Positions 43,387 to 53,314 of a stretch of DNA of 64,000 bases are shown piece by piece. Source of the DNA: Anaerolineae bacterium (GTDB lineage Bacteria > Chloroflexota > Anaerolineae > Anaerolineales > Anaerolineaceae); the NCBI GenBank assembly GCA_013314735.1, contig JABUFD010000003.1, forward strand, positions 124,001 through 188,000, given 5' to 3'. The notes under the pieces are model-generated. The model searched no databases and was not told the origin of the DNA. It worked only from the letters and a program-made list of their open reading frames with translations. Numbering within the stretch: the first letter of the stretch is position 1; each line of letters begins with the position of its first letter. The position numbers and the translations under genes are program-made.

Positions 43387-44496
43387 ATGGCATCCAACGT
43401 ATATTTCACCAACCTGCGCGCCAACCCGCGCATGACCCTGCTGGACAAGCTGGAAAAGCTGGTACGCAAAGCAGGCATGGAAGAGATCGCCTTTACCAAC
43501 AAATTCACTGCCATCAAGATTCACTTCGGCGAACGCGGCAACCTCGCCTATATCCGCCCCAACTACACCGCCAAAATGGTGGAATTGGTCAAATCCCTCG
43601 GCGGCAAACCGTTTGTGACCGACGCCAACACGCTTTATGTGGGGATGCGTGCCAACGCGGTGGATCACCTTGAAACCGCTTCGCTGCACGGCTTCAACCG
43701 CCTGACCCTCGGCTGTGATGTGATCATCGCTGACGGCCTGAAAGGCACCGAGTACCGTGAAATTCCGCTGGATTTCAAGCATTGCAAAAGTGCCAAGATC
43801 GGTTCGGCGGTGGCAGATGCTGATATCATCATTTCGATGAACCACTTCAAAGGGCATGAGATGGTATCTTTCGGCGGTGCGCTCAAAAACCTCGGCATGG
43901 GCTGCGGCTCGCGCGGCGGCAAACTGGAAATGCACTCCGCCTCACAGCCCTTTATTGACGAACCCAGCTGTGTGGGCTGCCGCACCTGCGTCGTCAACTG
44001 TGCCCAGCACGCCATCACCATGAACGCCGAACGCAAAGCCGTGATCGATTATTCCCTGTGCGTGGGCTGCGGGCAGTGCGTGGCCGTGTGTACCTACGGC
44101 GCGGCGCGCGTGCGCTGGGATGAAAGCTCTGCCACCTGCGCGGAGAAGATCGCCGAATATACTTACGCGGTGGTGCACGGTAAACCGAATTTCCACATCA
44201 ATTTCGTGATGGATATTTCCCCCGACTGCGACTGTTTCCCCGCCAACGATGTGCCGATTGCCACCAACATTGGCATCCTCGCCTCCACCGATCCTGTCGC
44301 CCTTGACCGCGCCTCGATTGACCTGGTCAATGCCGCCCCGACCATGCCCGGCAGCATCCTCGATGAGCGCGGCTGGCAGCCCGGCATGGACAAATTCGAC
44401 CTGCTGCACCCGGATACCAGCTGGCGCGCCGGCCTCGATTACGCCGAACAGATCGGAATCGGCACCCAGAGTTACGAGCTGGTCGAAGTCAAATAA
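43387..44496 (+). CDS. DUF362 protein with two [4Fe-4S] ferredoxin clusters
   Basis: A 369-residue protein. The N-terminal three quarters is the DUF362 fold (IKIHFGERGNLAYIRPNYT; SMNHFKGHEMVSFGGALKNLG), with the two clusters CVGCRTCVVNC and CVGCGQCVAVC in the middle of the C-terminal half. DUF362 proteins are electron-transfer or unknown redox enzymes common in anaerobes. The ATG at 43387 has AAGGAG seven bases upstream. Monocistronic with its own terminator. Confidence 0.88.
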   Translation: MASNVYFTNLRANPRMTLLDKLEKLVRKAGMEEIAFTNKFTAIKIHFGERGNLAYIRPNYTAKMVELVKSLGGKPFVTDANTLYVGMRANAVDHLETASLHGFNRLTLGCDVIIADGLKGTEYREIPLDFKHCKSAKIGSAVADADIIISMNHFKGHEMVSFGGALKNLGMGCGSRGGKLEMHSASQPFIDEPSCVGCRTCVVNCAQHAITMNAERKAVIDYSLCVGCGQCVAVCTYGAARVRWDESSATCAEKIAEYTYAVVHGKPNFHINFVMDISPDCDCFPANDVPIATNIGILASTDPVALDRASIDLVNAAPTMPGSILDERGWQPGMDKFDLLHPDTSWRAGLDYAEQIGIGTQSYELVEVK

Positions 44497-44516
44497 TCCC
44501 CCGATACCATCAATCC

Positions 44517-44549
44517 AACTGGCTGCCGGCGTCGCCCGGGCAGCCAGTT
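44517..44549 (+). terminator. Terminator after the DUF362 gene
   Basis: AACTGGCTGCC and GGCAGCCAGTT pair perfectly around eleven bases and are followed by a short T run. Confidence 0.8.
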
Positions 44550-44588
44550 TTCAGATGCGCCCAATCCTGTTACGCCTGGCAGAGACAG

Positions 44589-46022
44589 TCAACGACTGGC
44601 ATTTTTCATCCGGTACAGGCGCTCATCCGCCATGTGGATCAGCCCTTCGCGGTCGGTTCCGCACAGCGGATAGGTGGCAATCCCATAGGCAAATGAGAGC
44701 GGAATGTGGTTCATCGCCGCAGAAACCGGGGCACAGCCATCGATGACGCGCTGGACGATCAGGTCTGCTTCCTCTTCTGTTGCTTCCGGCAGCAGCAGGA
44801 GGAATTCATCACCGCCGTAGCGGCAGGCGGAATCTTCCCGGCGCACCGATGTTTTCAGCAGTTGGCTGAAGCGCTGCAGCAGTTCATCACCCACTTGATG
44901 ACCATAAGTGTCATTCACCGGCTTGAATTGGTTCAGGTCAATCAGCACCAGGCTGAAAATGGAACGCTGGCGCAATCCGCGTGAAATTTCGCGCTCAATC
45001 TCCCGTTCGAAGTACCGGCGGTTATACAGACCGGTCAGCGGGTCGATGGTGGAGTCACGCAGCAGCCATTCCTGGTAACGGATATTGGTGATCGCCAGGC
45101 CAATGATGCGCAGAAAAGCGGACTGATACTGTTCGCGGAATAGATCGCGGGGGTTCAAACGGCTGTGCAATTCAATTTGCAGCAGCCCCACCACCTGTTC
45201 CATCCCCGGGATGACCAGCAACAGGCAGCCTTGCGGGGTGACCTCCTGCAGCGCAGCATGCAGGGCTGCCAGGTTCTCTGTACCGCCGATCAACTGCAAA
45301 ATCGCCTCTTCCACCGCGGGAAATTGCTGCAGACATCCTTCTTTGGGATGCCCCCACACCCCCCGCACCGCGAAGTGGCCAATTTCCGGGCGAAACAGGT
45401 ATAACCGCCCGCTGGTTTTTTCAAACAATTGCGCGGTGTATGTAGTGATCGTCTCCAGCGTTTTTTCCAAATCGCCGCACACCTGCAGATCGATGTTCAT
45501 CTGGTTTAACAATGCCATCCAGTTGAACTGGCGTTCCAGGTCAGCATTTTGTTTTGCCAGTTGGCGCTGCAAACCGATCAACTGGTTGTTGATGCGGGTC
45601 AGATCATCCAGGGGTTGAGGACTGGTTTGAGCGGCCATTTTTTGCGTCAATTCCTTGATCACTGACCTGAGGGCGTTCGCCTGGTCATTATTAATGCGGG
45701 TCAGTTCATCGAACAGACTTTCCGATAATTCCGCGTGCGCTGCCACACCCAGCAGCAGCAAGGCATCACCGTTTTTCACACCGGTCAGAAACAACTGCAT
45801 CGGCGGCAGGCGGTGCGGTAATGCCAGGCTGATGCCGCACGGATGCGTTTCGTTGTAGGCCTGCGCCAGGAACTGTTGGAATTCTGCCTGGTGTTCCACC
45901 CCCAACAGGCTGGCCATATCAAGGGGAGATTGCTGCCCGGAGAACAAGCCGCTGCTGTCGAAGTAAACCGTGCCGATATCGCCGTCCGGCGCAAGGGATA
46001 AGGCAAAACCACCCAGTTCCAT
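44589..46022 (-). CDS. GAF-GGDEF diguanylate cyclase
   Basis: A 477-residue protein. An N-terminal PAS/GAF-like sensory region with a coiled-coil (NNQLIGLQRQLAKQNADLER) and a GAF domain (about 190-310) precede a GGDEF domain with intact active site RYGGDEF (403-407) and an inhibitory I-site RRED just upstream. It should make c-di-GMP from two GTP. No membrane segments. The start follows the upstream cobalamin-protein gene by 13 bases with CGGAG eight bases before the ATG. It is the third and last gene of the B12-sensor operon, so its activity may respond to the two cobalamin proteins. Confidence 0.87.
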   Translation of the reverse strand: MELGGFALSLAPDGDIGTVYFDSSGLFSGQQSPLDMASLLGVEHQAEFQQFLAQAYNETHPCGISLALPHRLPPMQLFLTGVKNGDALLLLGVAAHAELSESLFDELTRINNDQANALRSVIKELTQKMAAQTSPQPLDDLTRINNQLIGLQRQLAKQNADLERQFNWMALLNQMNIDLQVCGDLEKTLETITTYTAQLFEKTSGRLYLFRPEIGHFAVRGVWGHPKEGCLQQFPAVEEAILQLIGGTENLAALHAALQEVTPQGCLLLVIPGMEQVVGLLQIELHSRLNPRDLFREQYQSAFLRIIGLAITNIRYQEWLLRDSTIDPLTGLYNRRYFEREIEREISRGLRQRSIFSLVLIDLNQFKPVNDTYGHQVGDELLQRFSQLLKTSVRREDSACRYGGDEFLLLLPEATEEEADLIVQRVIDGCAPVSAAMNHIPLSFAYGIATYPLCGTDREGLIHMADERLYRMKNASR

Positions 46023-46035
46023 GCTTGTACTCCGT

Positions 46036-47061
46036 TCAGGCCGAAACCAACGAATACGCCAGGTCAATCGCTGATTCAGCGTTCAACGCACTGCCGTCCG
46101 CGCCTACCTGTGTCCACGCCTGCGGGTCCACGTTGAAGGGGTAGCCGCCCACCAGGATCTTGACGCGGTCATCCACCTGGCCCTTGATGGCTGTAACCAG
46201 TTCCTTGGTGCGCGAGATGTGCGAGGACAGGGTCACTGACAGCGCCACCACATCGGCGTTTTGTTCATTCACCGTGCGAATGATGCTCTCAGCCGGGGTA
46301 TTCGCCCCAAGGTAGTAGGTATCCCATCCCGCCATTTCGAAGAAATCCGCCACCATGCGGATCCCGATCTCATGCAGTTCGTTGCCCACGCAAGCCGCCA
46401 CCAGGCCGAATCCGCTGCGTTCACTGGCAAAGATATACGGGTACAGTTGTGACATCGCCAGTTGGGTGACCGCTGTTGCGTAATGCTCCTGGGCCACACT
46501 GATCTGGTTGATCTGCCACAGCCTCCCCAGCTCCTGCTGCACCGGCTGGAACAGGTGCAGGTAGATTTCCCGAACCGGGATGTTACGGGCAACCAGATCC
46601 TGCACCAGTTTTAATGCTTCACCACGGCGCATCCCCAGCACATGGCCCAGGTACAGATTGGCTTCATGGTGGAGTGGATTGGCAGCCGTCATCTTCGATG
46701 CCGGCTGGGAATGGATGAGCGCATCCCACTGGTCCAGTACTGCAGCCAGGTAAGGGAGCGCCTGGACTGCTTCTGGTATCGGCCTGAGTACATCTGCCAT
46801 CGTCTCCAGGTGCAGATGGAGGCTTTCCGTCGCCAGCCCACGCTGGCGTAATACAATCTCGAGCCATTGAATATAATCGAGAAACAGCTGCGGACTATTC
46901 ACCTGCCAAGCCTGGTTGAGAAAATCAAGTGTGTATTCGATATCGCGCAGGCATTTTTCTGTTTGGTCGGCGCTATAACGCTGCACTTCAGCGTCACGTT
47001 CCGATTGGGCAGTATAAATCACCTGTGCCAATTCCCGCGGTGAAGCGAACAATGTAGCCAT
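46036..47061 (-). CDS. Cobalamin-binding photosensor-like protein, no DNA-binding domain (copy B)
   Basis: A 341-residue protein. A helical domain (about 150-215) with Trp182 and Glu192-His193 exactly in the Wx9EH order (LWQINQISVAQEH) of the CarH/LitR light sensors is followed by a B12-binding domain with ELHEIG, whose His230 would be the axial cobalt ligand. In CarH the same four residues respond to light via adenosylcobalamin. Unlike CarH there is no MerR-type DNA-binding domain; the N-terminal 130 residues are another helical region. GGAGG lies eight bases before the ATG. It directly precedes the diguanylate cyclase gene. Confidence 0.85.
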   Translation of the reverse strand: MATLFASPRELAQVIYTAQSERDAEVQRYSADQTEKCLRDIEYTLDFLNQAWQVNSPQLFLDYIQWLEIVLRQRGLATESLHLHLETMADVLRPIPEAVQALPYLAAVLDQWDALIHSQPASKMTAANPLHHEANLYLGHVLGMRRGEALKLVQDLVARNIPVREIYLHLFQPVQQELGRLWQINQISVAQEHYATAVTQLAMSQLYPYIFASERSGFGLVAACVGNELHEIGIRMVADFFEMAGWDTYYLGANTPAESIIRTVNEQNADVVALSVTLSSHISRTKELVTAIKGQVDDRVKILVGGYPFNVDPQAWTQVGADGSALNAESAIDLAYSLVSA

Positions 47062-47197
47062 CAAGATCACCTCCAATGAAAAGATTCTCAGTCAATTGCC
47101 AGTCCCCTCATTCATTGTATCCGAAAACAAGCAGAAATCACACCCGTTCTTACCAGGAGGCAGATTGACCATACAACCTTACTGAAGGGTGCCGTAC

Positions 47198-48220
47198 CTA
47201 CGAGACCAGCCGGTATCCTTCGCGCACCGCACTGTCCGCGTCAGCCGCATACCCGTCTGCGCCTACCCGCTGCCAGGCCGCCGGTGCCACGTTGAAGGGA
47301 TAGCCGCCAACCAGGATTTTCAAACCCGGTTCCGCTTCCAGGCGCACCTGACGGATAATCTCCGCCACCTGGTTGAGCTGGGTGCTGATGGTAGCGGAAA
47401 GCGCCAGCAGCTGCGGCTGTTGTGCCTGCACTCCTTGCACGATCGCTTCCAGCGGTGAATTGGCGCCCAGGTAATAACACTCCCAGCCGTCCATCTCAAA
47501 GAAATCCGCCACCATGCGCAAACCGAGGTCATGCAGTTCGCGCCCCACACTGGCTGCCAGCAGGCTGTACCCGTTACGATTGGATGAAACCACCATCGGC
47601 GCCAGCTGCGCCATGGCCATGCGGGTCAGATGGGTGGCAAAATGCTCCTGCGGAATGCCGATCCGGTTCAACTGCCACAGGCGTCCCACTTCACGTTGTA
47701 CCGGCTGGAAAATAAACAGGTACATATCCTTGACCGGGATGGCGGCCTGGACAAACTGGTTCAACAGGGCAATTGTTTCCCGCCGGCTGCCGCGGGTAAC
47801 AGTCTGGAAATACGCCGCTGCCTCAACCGCATACGGCTGGTCTGGGCGCAAAAAGGAGCTGTGCCCGTTCTCATCCAGGTCGAGTGCGGTTTCGGCGCGC
47901 TGCAGGTAAGGCTGCAATTGCTGCAACACATCCTGCGCCTGATCGGCGGCAAGGATGGTTTGCAGGGCCTGCAAAACCGCTCCACTCGGCGTTTCCGATA
48001 CCTCCCGCGACTGGCGAAGAATCTCATACCAGCGGATATAATCTTCAAACAATTCCGGGGTATCCAACGCCAACGCCTGGTCCAGCGCTGCCAGGGTTCC
48101 ACCAACAGTTTCGGTCACCCGCGCTGTCTCCAGCGGTGAAGCCGAATCATCCGGGAACAACTGCATGGCGATGATCTCTTTGGTCAACCGTTCTGCTGAA
48201 AATGGGGGGGGCTGCCGCAT
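47198..48220 (-). CDS. Cobalamin-binding photosensor-like protein, no DNA-binding domain (copy A)
   Basis: A 340-residue paralogue of the gene downstream. The functional residues fall at identical numbers: Trp182, Glu192, His193 (LWQLNRIGIPQEH) and B12-ligand His230 (ELHDLG). The start at 48220 was chosen for GAGGAG six bases upstream and because it gives the same length as copy B; 48268 is possible but lacks a site. The N-terminal domain differs most. It is the first gene of the operon and divergent from the transglutaminase-UvrA gene. A TATAAT at 48267-48272 on the minus strand suits a promoter. Confidence 0.85.
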   Translation of the reverse strand: MRQPPPFSAERLTKEIIAMQLFPDDSASPLETARVTETVGGTLAALDQALALDTPELFEDYIRWYEILRQSREVSETPSGAVLQALQTILAADQAQDVLQQLQPYLQRAETALDLDENGHSSFLRPDQPYAVEAAAYFQTVTRGSRRETIALLNQFVQAAIPVKDMYLFIFQPVQREVGRLWQLNRIGIPQEHFATHLTRMAMAQLAPMVVSSNRNGYSLLAASVGRELHDLGLRMVADFFEMDGWECYYLGANSPLEAIVQGVQAQQPQLLALSATISTQLNQVAEIIRQVRLEAEPGLKILVGGYPFNVAPAAWQRVGADGYAADADSAVREGYRLVS

Positions 48221-48332
48221 GCCGAACTCCTCTGGATACACCTGGTTATTCTTCGTTCCAAATTCCATTATACCTAGAATTTTCCAAAAGCATTCTTTAA
48301 TCTTAAAGTATGCTAAAACATTTTTATCCCAA

Positions 48333-48361
48333 TTGCCTGTCGATGTGACCCGTGATACAAT
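48333..48361 (+). promoter_or_regulatory. Sigma70-type promoter of the transglutaminase-UvrA gene
   Basis: TTGCCT (48333-48338), a 17-base spacer and TACAAT (48356-48361) lie about 55 bases before the ATG at 48415. On the other strand a TATAAT (48267-48272) faces the B12 operon, so this gap holds divergent promoters. Confidence 0.65.
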
Positions 48362-48414
48362 TAGCACATATTTTCTAAATATTTTCTCATGGTATTGGAA
48401 GAAGGAAGCGGACG

Positions 48415-51400
48415 ATGCGAAAGGAACCATGGCTCGATTCCTACCGGAAACAGAGCCCTTTTACCGACCCCGGCGAGTACGCCGATATGTATCAAGACCT
48501 GCCTGACACCCCGGATGAAATCCTGCGTGTGGTACAGAATATCCTGCTGCACAAGCTGGTCGCTGACCACAGCGGCATCAGCCTCAGCACCGAGCAGCGC
48601 CAGGAGCAATTCCTGCGCAGCGCCAGTGAACGCCTGGCGCGTATCGCGCAGGTCGCCCCCGCCCCCATCACCCAGCCGTGGAAAAATAACGAGAAGCAAA
48701 TCGGGGTATGCCGCGACTTCGCTCTGATGTACGTTTCCATGCTGCGTCACAAGGGCTACGCGGCCCGTATGCGGGTTGGCTTTGCGGAATATCTCGATCC
48801 CGGGCAGTACAAGATTGACCATTGGATCACCGAATACTGGGATGAGTCCCAGCGGCGCTGGATTTTAACCGATGCTGAAATTGATGAGCAATTCATGGAC
48901 ATGTTCAATGTGCATGCCGGCACCGCCGACCTGGTGCACGACCGGGATTTCTATCCTGCCGGCAGTGCCTGGAAGCTGGCGCGCAGCGGTAAGCTCAGCT
49001 CCTCCCTGTTCCGCTTCAACGGGCACTGGAAAGGTTTCCCCTGCATCCGCGGCAACCTGCTGCACGATTTCCAGGCCTTGAATGGCATGGAATTGGGTGT
49101 TTTCGATTACTGGGACGACCTTTCGCGTAAAAACGAAACCAAACTGACCGTGGAAGACCGCCTGTTGCTGGACCGCATTGCCGATGCCACACTGCACTCT
49201 GAACAGGATTTCGAACAGTTCCAGGCATTCTTTGAAGGCCTGCCGCGCACGCAGCAAATCCGCGCCAAACTGCGCCTGCTGGGATACCTGGCTGACGCGC
49301 CAACCGCTTCAGCGGACGACCTCAAACCTTCCGGCGCACAGCGCCTGGCCGAATTGGGCGGCGACCTGCGCAAGCGCGCCCCGGTGGTATACGATTACAT
49401 TCCCTACGATGTACCCCCGGATTCTTCCCTGGCAGCGCTGCAGCACAGCCATGATGAGCAGTTCAACCCTGACAGCGGCCAGGTCATCATCCGCGGCGCG
49501 CGCCAGCACAACTTGAAAAACATTGACGTGATGATTCCACGCAACAAGTTCGTGGTGGTCACCGGTGTATCCGGTTCCGGCAAATCATCACTCGCATTCG
49601 ATACGATCTATGCCGAAGGCCAGCGCCGCTACGTGGAAAGCCTCTCCTCCTATGCCCGTCAGTTCATGGGACAAATGGAAAAACCGCAGGTGGACCATAT
49701 CCTCGGCCTAAGCCCGGCCATCGCGATTGAACAGAAAACCGTCAGCCGCAATCCGCGCTCCACCGTGGGAACCGTGACGGAAATCCTCGATTACCTGCGC
49801 GTGCTGTATGCCCGCGTGGGCACACCCCATTGTCCCCAGTGTGGACGGGCGGTTTCACCCCAGAATGCCCAGCAGATCACCGGGCAGCTGGCGGCGCTCC
49901 CCGCGGGGACCCGCTTCCAGATTCTCGCACCGATCTCCCGCAAGCGCAAAGGGGCTTTCACCACCCGCCTGCGGCGTGCGCTCAAAGATGGTTACACCCG
50001 CGCCCGCATTGACGGTGAGATGGTGGACCTGAGCGAAAACATCCCCGAACTGGATAAAAACACGCGCCATGCCATTGAATTGGTGATCGACCGCCTGGCA
50101 GCGCCGGACAATCCGGCAGCAGAAGAGAAGGCCGAATACCAGCGCCGCCTGATGGATTCCACCGAAACCGCCCTCAAAGCCGGTGAAGGGATGATGATCG
50201 TCAACCTCGGCGAGGAAGAGTTGGTGCTTTCAGAACACAACGCCTGCCCGGTCTGTGATATCAGCTTCCCGGAAATGACCCCCAACCTGTTCAGCTTTAA
50301 CACCCCGCTGGGGATGTGCCAGGCCTGTAACGGCCTCGGTATCCAGTTGCAGGTTGATCCCGACCTGATCATCGAGCATCCTGAAAAATCGCTCCTGTAC
50401 GGCGCGTCGCGCTGGTACGGTGACCTCAGCAAAAAAAGTTCCGGCTGGCGCCTCAACCACCTGCGTTCGATCGCTGAACAATGCGGTGTGGACATCGAAC
50501 AACCCTGGGCGGAATTGCCGGAAGACTTCCGCCATATCGTTCTGCACGGTTCGGGCGAGCGGAAATTTTACGTTGAATATGAGTCCGAAGACGGTTCCTG
50601 GAGCGGCAAAAGCCTGCAGGTGGAACGGGGCATCATCTTTCACATCAACCGTCTCTTCCGCCAGACCAAGTCGGAATACACCCGCCGTTGGTACATGAGT
50701 TTCATGGGGCGTCTGCCCTGCCCGGTTTGCCAGGGCGAACGCCTGTGCCCCGAAGCGCGCTTTGTCGAGATCGACCACAAGCGCATGCCGGAGCTGACCT
50801 CTTACAGCATCGAAGACCTGCACAGATGGATCCATCAGCTGCCCCCCAAACTGGATACCGAACAATACCAGATCGCCCATGAACTGGTGGCGGAAATTGA
50901 GCAACGCCTGGGCTTCATTCGCAATGTCGGGCTGCATTACCTGACCCTCGACCGATCCGCCCCCACCCTTTCCGGCGGTGAGGGGCAGCGCATCCGCCTT
51001 GCCAGCCAGATCGGCAGCGGATTGGTGGGGGTTATGTACATCCTCGATGAACCTTCGATCGGCCTGCACACCCGTGACCACCGTGCGTTGCTCGATACGC
51101 TCCAGCAACTGCGCGATACCGGCAACACCGTCCTGTGCGTGGAACATGATGAACAAACCATGCGCTGCGCTGACTGGATCCTCGACCTTGGCCCCGGTGC
51201 GGGTATGCTGGGTGGTGAACTGGTGGCAGCCGGCACGCCGGAGGAGATCATGGCCAATCCGGATTCCCTCACCGGGCGTTACCTGGCCGGCGAACTGCAA
51301 GTGACCGCCCCCAACGGCCATGCCCGTCGCCAACCCCAGGGCTGGATGACACTCAAAGGCGCGCGCCTGCACAACCTGCGGGGACTGGATGCCGCCTTCC

Positions 51401-52344
51401 CCCTCGGCACCTTCATCTGCGTCACCGGCGTCAGCGGTTCGGGAAAAAGCTCCCTGATCGCGCATACCCTCACCCCCGCCCTCACCCGCGCCTTGCACGG
51501 GGCGCAATCCACCCCCGGCCCATACGATGCGATTGAGGGGTTGGAACAGATCAACAAGATCATCAACATCACCCAGGAACCGATCGGCCGCAACCCGCGC
51601 TCCAACCCGGGCACGTATGCCGGTGTGCTGCCGGAAATCCGCAAGGTGTTCGCAGAAACCCGCGAAGCGAAATCCCGCGGCTACAATGCCGGGCGTTTCA
51701 GCTTCAACTCACGCGGCGGGCGCTGTGAAGCCTGCGCGGGATACGGGTATAAGAAAGTGGAAATGCATTTCCTGGCGGATGTGTGGGTGAAATGCCAGGA
51801 ATGTAACGGCCGCCGTTTCAACGAGCAAACCCTTGAGATCACTTACAAAGACCACAACATCGCCGATGTGCTCGATATGGACATCCAGGAAGCGCTGTTG
51901 TTCTTCGACGCCCACCCGGGCATCAGGCGCATCCTGCAAACCCTGCATGATGTCGGTTTGGATTATGTCAAGCTCGGGCAGAGCGCTCTCACCCTCAGCG
52001 GCGGTGAAGCGCAGCGCGTGAAGCTGGCCAAGGAACTCAGCCGCGCTGATACCGGTAAAACCTTCTACGTCCTCGATGAACCAACCACCGGACTGCACTT
52101 CGCCGACATCCAGCGTCTGCTGGACGTGCTTCACCGACTGGTGGATGCCGGCAATACCGTGCTCGTGATTGAGCACAACCTGGATGTGATCCGCTCCGCC
52201 GACTGGATCATTGATCTCGGCCCGGAAGGCGGCGTAAACGGCGGGCAGATCATCGCGCAGGGCACGCCGGAGGACGTGATGAAAGAACCTGCTTCCTATA
52301 CCGGGCATTACCTGGAAGAAGTTCTCCATCCCCATAACGGGTGA
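48415..52344 (+). CDS. Transglutaminase-like domain fused to UvrA excinuclease subunit
   Basis: A single open frame of 1309 residues. Residues 1-350 are a transglutaminase-like domain with a complete Cys-His-Asp triad: Cys99 ([11 protein letters not shown]), His136 (IDHWITEYW) and Asp153 (LTDAEID). Residues about 355-1309 form a full-length UvrA: Walker A loops [12 protein letters not shown] (384) and [12 protein letters not shown] (1005), zinc modules CPVCDISF...MCQAC and CEACAGYG...CQEC, and both signatures [11 protein letters not shown] and [11 protein letters not shown] with LDEP. UvrA finds damaged DNA in nucleotide excision repair. The fused peptidase/cross-linking domain is unexpected. 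It lies opposite the B12-sensor operon. Confidence 0.93.
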   Translation: MRKEPWLDSYRKQSPFTDPGEYADMYQDLPDTPDEILRVVQNILLHKLVADHSGISLSTEQRQEQFLRSASERLARIAQVAPAPITQPWKNNEKQIGVCRDFALMYVSMLRHKGYAARMRVGFAEYLDPGQYKIDHWITEYWDESQRRWILTDAEIDEQFMDMFNVHAGTADLVHDRDFYPAGSAWKLARSGKLSSSLFRFNGHWKGFPCIRGNLLHDFQALNGMELGVFDYWDDLSRKNETKLTVEDRLLLDRIADATLHSEQDFEQFQAFFEGLPRTQQIRAKLRLLGYLADAPTASADDLKPSGAQRLAELGGDLRKRAPVVYDYIPYDVPPDSSLAALQHSHDEQFNPDSGQVIIRGARQHNLKNIDVMIPRNKFVVVTGVSGSGKSSLAFDTIYAEGQRRYVESLSSYARQFMGQMEKPQVDHILGLSPAIAIEQKTVSRNPRSTVGTVTEILDYLRVLYARVGTPHCPQCGRAVSPQNAQQITGQLAALPAGTRFQILAPISRKRKGAFTTRLRRALKDGYTRARIDGEMVDLSENIPELDKNTRHAIELVIDRLAAPDNPAAEEKAEYQRRLMDSTETALKAGEGMMIVNLGEEELVLSEHNACPVCDISFPEMTPNLFSFNTPLGMCQACNGLGIQLQVDPDLIIEHPEKSLLYGASRWYGDLSKKSSGWRLNHLRSIAEQCGVDIEQPWAELPEDFRHIVLHGSGERKFYVEYESEDGSWSGKSLQVERGIIFHINRLFRQTKSEYTRRWYMSFMGRLPCPVCQGERLCPEARFVEIDHKRMPELTSYSIEDLHRWIHQLPPKLDTEQYQIAHELVAEIEQRLGFIRNVGLHYLTLDRSAPTLSGGEGQRIRLASQIGSGLVGVMYILDEPSIGLHTRDHRALLDTLQQLRDTGNTVLCVEHDEQTMRCADWILDLGPGAGMLGGELVAAGTPEEIMANPDSLTGRYLAGELQVTAPNGHARRQPQGWMTLKGARLHNLRGLDAAFPLGTFICVTGVSGSGKSSLIAHTLTPALTRALHGAQSTPGPYDAIEGLEQINKIINITQEPIGRNPRSNPGTYAGVLPEIRKVFAETREAKSRGYNAGRFSFNSRGGRCEACAGYGYKKVEMHFLADVWVKCQECNGRRFNEQTLEITYKDHNIADVLDMDIQEALLFFDAHPGIRRILQTLHDVGLDYVKLGQSALTLSGGEAQRVKLAKELSRADTGKTFYVLDEPTTGLHFADIQRLLDVLHRLVDAGNTVLVIEHNLDVIRSADWIIDLGPEGGVNGGQIIAQGTPEDVMKEPASYTGHYLEEVLHPHNG

Positions 52345-52680
52345 CGATCGATCCCGATTTTGATGGATGAAGGATCATCAAAAACCGATTAATAAAATTA
52401 TCGAACCGCCAGTTAGCGGTTCGAATGCTTTTCCCTATCAGACGCAGCCCGGTGGTTGAATTCCCTGTCTTGCCGCGGAACGGACTGACACAAAACCATC
52501 AACGCGGCATTTCTGGCTGCCACAATCCAGGAACCATCAAAACCCACCTTACAAAGCAAGTGGATGAGAACAGGCCCCATTGCCTTCGCCAGGCATCACG
52601 ACCCTGTGCAGGAACTGGAAAAGTGATCAATCACCAGGCCTGCGATGATGATCCTGTTGCGGCCAAGATTAAAAGATCAA
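52345..52680. other. Intergenic region, no gene seen apart from a terminator
   Basis: An open frame on the plus strand (52425-52799) has no ribosome site, reads through the acidic-tail codons of the opposite gene, and is probably spurious. Nothing else was found. Confidence 0.5.
52401..52423 (+). terminator. Terminator after the transglutaminase-UvrA gene
   Basis: TCGAACCGC and GCGGTTCGA pair around five bases, followed by a T-rich stretch. Confidence 0.6.
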
Positions 52681-52929
52681 TCAATAATCATCATCGTCGT
52701 CGAAATCGTCGTCATCATCCTCGTCGAAATCGTCTTCGAATTCATCGAAATCCTCATCCTCTTCATATTCCATGTCGTCTTCAAATTCCGCCCATGTAAT
52801 CTTGAGGGGGGTAACGCTGACGATTTCGAATTCCATGCCGCAGTGTTCGCATTCCACGAAATCACCCTTATATGGCTTGAATTCAATCTCAATCGGCTCG
52901 CCGCAGGATAGACATTTTACTGTTGCCAT
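52681..52929 (-). CDS. LysW-like zinc ribbon with an extreme Asp/Glu-rich C-terminal tail
   Basis: An 82-residue protein. Cys6, Cys9, Cys27 and Cys30 (CLSCGEPI...CEHC) form a LysW-type zinc ribbon, as in the amino-group carrier proteins of lysine/arginine synthesis. From residue 48 to 82 it is almost entirely Asp and Glu (27 of 35 residues by my count) spaced by Phe/Tyr, ending in DDDDDY. It lacks the EDWGE end where LysW is loaded, so a carrier role in the standard pathway is unlikely. No Lys/Arg biosynthesis genes are nearby. It follows the second ribbon gene by 24 bases. Confidence 0.7.
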   Translation of the reverse strand: MATVKCLSCGEPIEIEFKPYKGDFVECEHCGMEFEIVSVTPLKITWAEFEDDMEYEEDEDFDEFEDDFDEDDDDDFDDDDDY

Positions 52930-52953
52930 GCAATTCCTCCAAAACCAAACAAA

Positions 52954-53187
52954 CTATTCTTCTTCTCGCAGGATACCATCAGATGCTTCCGCACCGGCAT
53001 CCGCAGACTGCGGCGCATCGGCATCCCCCGGATTCTCATTCATGTCCAGCCAGTCAATTTCCAATGGATACAACCACACCACCCGGAACACAGTTTTGCA
53101 GTTGCCGCAAGATACCAAATCACCCACGCGGACCCGCGATGACACCGATAATTCTTGCTCACAAAAAAGGCAGCTGACTTTTATCAT
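52954..53187 (-). CDS. LysW-like zinc ribbon, second copy
   Basis: A 77-residue protein with the same four-Cys spacing (Cys6, Cys9, Cys27, Cys30: CLFCEQEL...CGNC) and the same following pattern VFRVVWLYPLEIDW as its neighbour. Its tail is shorter, mixed Asp/Glu/Ala, ending LREEE. The pair probably arose by duplication. It is the first gene of the two-gene unit; a weak ribosome site precedes the ATG. Confidence 0.65.
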   Translation of the reverse strand: MIKVSCLFCEQELSVSSRVRVGDLVSCGNCKTVFRVVWLYPLEIDWLDMNENPGDADAPQSADAGAEASDGILREEE

Positions 53188-53314
53188 CGTTCGCTTTCAT
53201 CCAAAAGGGCGTTTTTCGATAGACTGGACTGACCAAAGAATAACATACCACTGTACAAATGGAATGGAATAATTGTTGAAATATCAGGTTAAGCCGCAGC
53301 GCGCTGTGTAATTT

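Noticed and set aside
50230-51507. A 425-codon minus-strand frame inside the UvrA part
   Set aside because: It covers the UvrA ATPase coding sequence antisense and has no features of its own.
52425-52799. A 124-codon plus-strand frame rich in His and Arg
   Set aside because: It reads the Asp-tail codons of the zinc-ribbon gene in antisense, which explains its composition.
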